Origin: Bryobacterales bacterium
GTDB taxonomy: Bacteria; Acidobacteriota; Terriglobia; Bryobacterales; Bryobacteraceae
Direction of reading: 5' to 3'
Assembly (NCBI GenBank): GCA_016789745.1
Contig: JAEUQF010000325.1
Location: 1-41,673 of the forward strand
DNA length: 41,673 nucleotides
Shown piece by piece: positions 39,956 to 41,673 of this stretch (positions are counted from its first letter, which is position 1; each line of letters starts with the position of its first letter). Below the pieces are notes generated by a model that did not search any database, was not told where the DNA came from, and saw nothing but the letters and a program-made list of their open reading frames with translations. The position numbers and the translations under genes are program-made.

Positions 39956-41673
39956 TCAAAGACGGGGCCGTGGGGGCGTGCTCGCCACCCAGGGCTGTAC
40001 GCCCTTGCGCCGCACCTGCCGCTTGAACACTTTATCGCCCGCCGTCACATAGAGTGTCTGCAGGTCCGGACCCGCAAACACCACGTTCGACAACGGCCCG
40101 TCCTGCGGCTTATTCAGAATGCCCACCGTGCGCCCGGCCGGATCGGCAATCTGCACACCCAGCAGCGTCGCCACGTACAGGAAGCCTTCCGTATCCACCG
40201 TAAAGCCATCGGCCCCACTGCGCAGCGTGCCCGATTCCACCTCATCCGGAATCTCCAATCTATGGAACGGATGCCCATGCGCCAATGACCCATCGGCCTG
40301 CACCGCGAACGACCAGATCCACCGGCTATACGAATCGGCCACCTGCAGCCAGGCATGATCCGGCGACAGCCGAATCCCGTTCGGCCGCTCAATGCCCTCA
40401 TGCACCACGCGCTTGTTCCCCTTCGCATCCACAAACCACACCCGCTTGTTCGCCGGATCCGTGAAGTAAATCTCGCCCTTCGGATTCACCGCCAGATCAT
40501 TCGATTGCACACCTTCGGCAATCACCGTTTCCTTGCCGGCCTTGTCATAGGCCACAATGCGCTTGCGGCCGTTCTGACAGGCGTACAGACGCCCATCGGC
40601 GCCAAACATCAACCCGTTCGCCGCGCCCGTATCTTCCTTGAACACGCTCACCTTGCCATCCAACCCGATCACGTGAATGCGGTTGTTCGGGATATCAGTG
40701 AAGAACACGCGCCCCTCGGCATCCACCGCCGGGCCTTCGGTGAACTTATGGCCCGTGCTCACCACTTCCCAATCCTTACCCTCTATCACCACGTTCTGCG
40801 TCAGGAAGTGCCGCGGGCCATTCTTGGGCTTCGCGATCGGCGTCTTCCAATCCCGCCACAGCCAGCGCATGGCATCCGGGAAAATCGCGCCGCCGTGCTT
40901 GCTGTTGTGGCCCTCTGTGCCGATCACCACCTGGTGCTCATAGCCGGCATGCTTCAGCGCCAAACCCAGTTCGTAGTTGCTGTAGACGTTCACATCCTCC
41001 AGCCCATCCTGCAGAAAGACGCGGATCGGCTGCGTCTCGCGCTTCCGCACCATCGACGGCAGAATATGATCCCCACGCAGATTCGTAAACCCGCCAATGA
41101 AACTCGCCGCGCGGTGGAACCCGTTCGGATAGCTCCACGCCGCATTGAAGCTCGCATTGCCGCCCGAACTGTTGCCGCTGATGCCGCGGTCGTCCGGATT
41201 CGTCGACAGCTTATAGCTCTTGCCCACCTCCGCCAGCAGTTCCTCGATCGCGAACTTCGCGAAGCGCGGACCCACGGCGTCGTACTCATAGCTGCGGTTG
41301 AAGCGCGACTGCGTCTTCTCGTTCGGCCCCGGCACCACTCCAGGAGCGGCGAACACCGCGATCATCACCGGCAGTTCGCCCTTGTGAATCAGGTTGTCCA
41401 GCACGATCGGCACGCGGTACTCGCGCTCTTCGCTGGCGTACAGCAACCCATCCTGGAACACCATGACGCGCGCCGGTTCGTCGCCCTTATACTGCGCCGG
41501 CACATACACCCAGTAGTCGCGCACGGTGCCCGGATAGATCTTGCTGGTCTTGAACTCGTGCTTGGTCACCTTGCCAACCGGCACGCCCGGCTGGCGCTTC
41601 GAATCCGGCCCCAGCACGTACTCTTCGGCGAACAGGCCGCCGCAAATCGCTAGAAAAAGGCTTAACCGCAGCA
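39956..41673 (-). CDS. Fusion of an esterase domain and an SMP-30/gluconolactonase domain (start codon cut by the right edge)
   Basis: The frame is open to the window edge, and the first bases are the last two of an NTG codon (TG at 41673-41672), so the start lies one base outside. The protein begins LRLSLFLAICGGLFAEEY, a signal peptide, and is about 572 residues. The N-terminal half (about 20-300) resembles the enterochelin-esterase-like alpha/beta-hydrolases (VYVPAQYKGDEPARVMVFQDG, GISGNSSGGNASFNA with nucleophile Ser). The C-terminal half is a six-bladed SMP-30/gluconolactonase propeller (FTEGPAVDAEGRVFFTD, SNDLAVNPKGEIYFTD, RPNGIRLSPD, GADGFTVDTEGFLYV). It probably hydrolyses esters and lactones outside the cytoplasm. 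Confidence 0.88.
   Translation of the reverse strand, partial: LRLSLFLAICGGLFAEEYVLGPDSKRQPGVPVGKVTKHEFKTSKIYPGTVRDYWVYVPAQYKGDEPARVMVFQDGLLYASEEREYRVPIVLDNLIHKGELPVMIAVFAAPGVVPGPNEKTQSRFNRSYEYDAVGPRFAKFAIEELLAEVGKSYKLSTNPDDRGISGNSSGGNASFNAAWSYPNGFHRAASFIGGFTNLRGDHILPSMVRKRETQPIRVFLQDGLEDVNVYSNYELGLALKHAGYEHQVVIGTEGHNSKHGGAIFPDAMRWLWRDWKTPIAKPKNGPRHFLTQNVVIEGKDWEVVSTGHKFTEGPAVDAEGRVFFTDIPNNRIHVIGLDGKVSVFKEDTGAANGLMFGADGRLYACQNGRKRIVAYDKAGKETVIAEGVQSNDLAVNPKGEIYFTDPANKRVWFVDAKGNKRVVHEGIERPNGIRLSPDHAWLQVADSYSRWIWSFAVQADGSLAHGHPFHRLEIPDEVESGTLRSGADGFTVDTEGFLYVATLLGVQIADPAGRTVGILNKPQDGPLSNVVFAGPDLQTLYVTAGDKVFKRQVRRKGVQPWVASTPPRPRL

Noticed and set aside
40355..41653. Plus-strand ORF of 432 residues opposite the esterase-SMP30 gene
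   Set aside because: Shadow of a clear secreted enzyme gene on the minus strand; no motif or ribosome-binding site.
1..41673. CRISPR array
   Set aside because: No regularly spaced direct repeats are visible; the only short direct repeat (10631-10649) has two copies.

Overview
The window looks like a piece of a high-GC soil bacterium, most probably Acidobacteriota of the Solibacter/Bryobacter/Paludibaculum type. This is inferred from the mix of Tat-exported sulfatase and TIM-barrel isomerase genes, a DUF1080 protein, CBM9-like and WD40-like secreted proteins, a Ser/Thr kinase with TPR repeats, and a tmRNA tag ending in QFAYAA. No taxonomic marker was searched, so the placement is provisional.

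Region 1 (1 to about 10,694) is an integrative genomic island entering the window from the left and ending against the 3' end of ssrA (tmRNA). At the ssrA end are a tyrosine integrase, a small helix-turn-helix (excisionase-like) protein, a phage/plasmid-type replication initiator and an 83-residue protein. The cargo is anti-phage/restriction-like. A minus-strand operon with two ATGA stop/start overlaps encodes a SNF2 helicase, a beta-class Mod-type DNA methyltransferase and a type III Res-type helicase/nuclease subunit cut by the window edge. Divergent from it are a DUF262 protein with a C-terminal HNH-like motif (GmrSD-like) and a DUF6650-like protein with a zinc-ribbon-like tail.

Region 2 (10,695-14,459) holds the tmRNA gene, a cytochrome c'-like protein, a secreted CBM9-like protein and a two-gene minus-strand unit: a renalase-like FAD oxidoreductase followed by a thioredoxin-fold iodothyronine-deiodinase homologue. 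The deiodinase reading frame is interrupted by one in-frame TGA exactly where vertebrate deiodinases carry catalytic selenocysteine (SYT-U-PPF). A perfect 6-bp hairpin with an AGGTT loop starts 10 nt after that TGA. I therefore read it as a single selenoprotein that a standard gene caller would split in two. A tRNA-Ala(CGC) follows.

Region 3 (14,460-41,673) is ordinary chromosomal content: a methyltransferase, a Tat-exported TIM-barrel isomerase, a large secreted ExeM-type nuclease, a sulfatase, an operon isochorismatase-coaD-aminotransferase-manA, a double-domain esterase, a frameshifted secreted propeller protein, an operon TIM-barrel epimerase-fabI-VTT membrane protein, an SDR dehydrogenase, a membrane TPR protein followed by a Ser/Thr kinase, cydAB (bd oxidase), an ABC-F ATPase, a DUF1080 protein and an esterase-SMP30 fusion whose start codon loses its first base at the right window edge. 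The chromosome is compact: five of six convergent gene pairs overlap at their stops.
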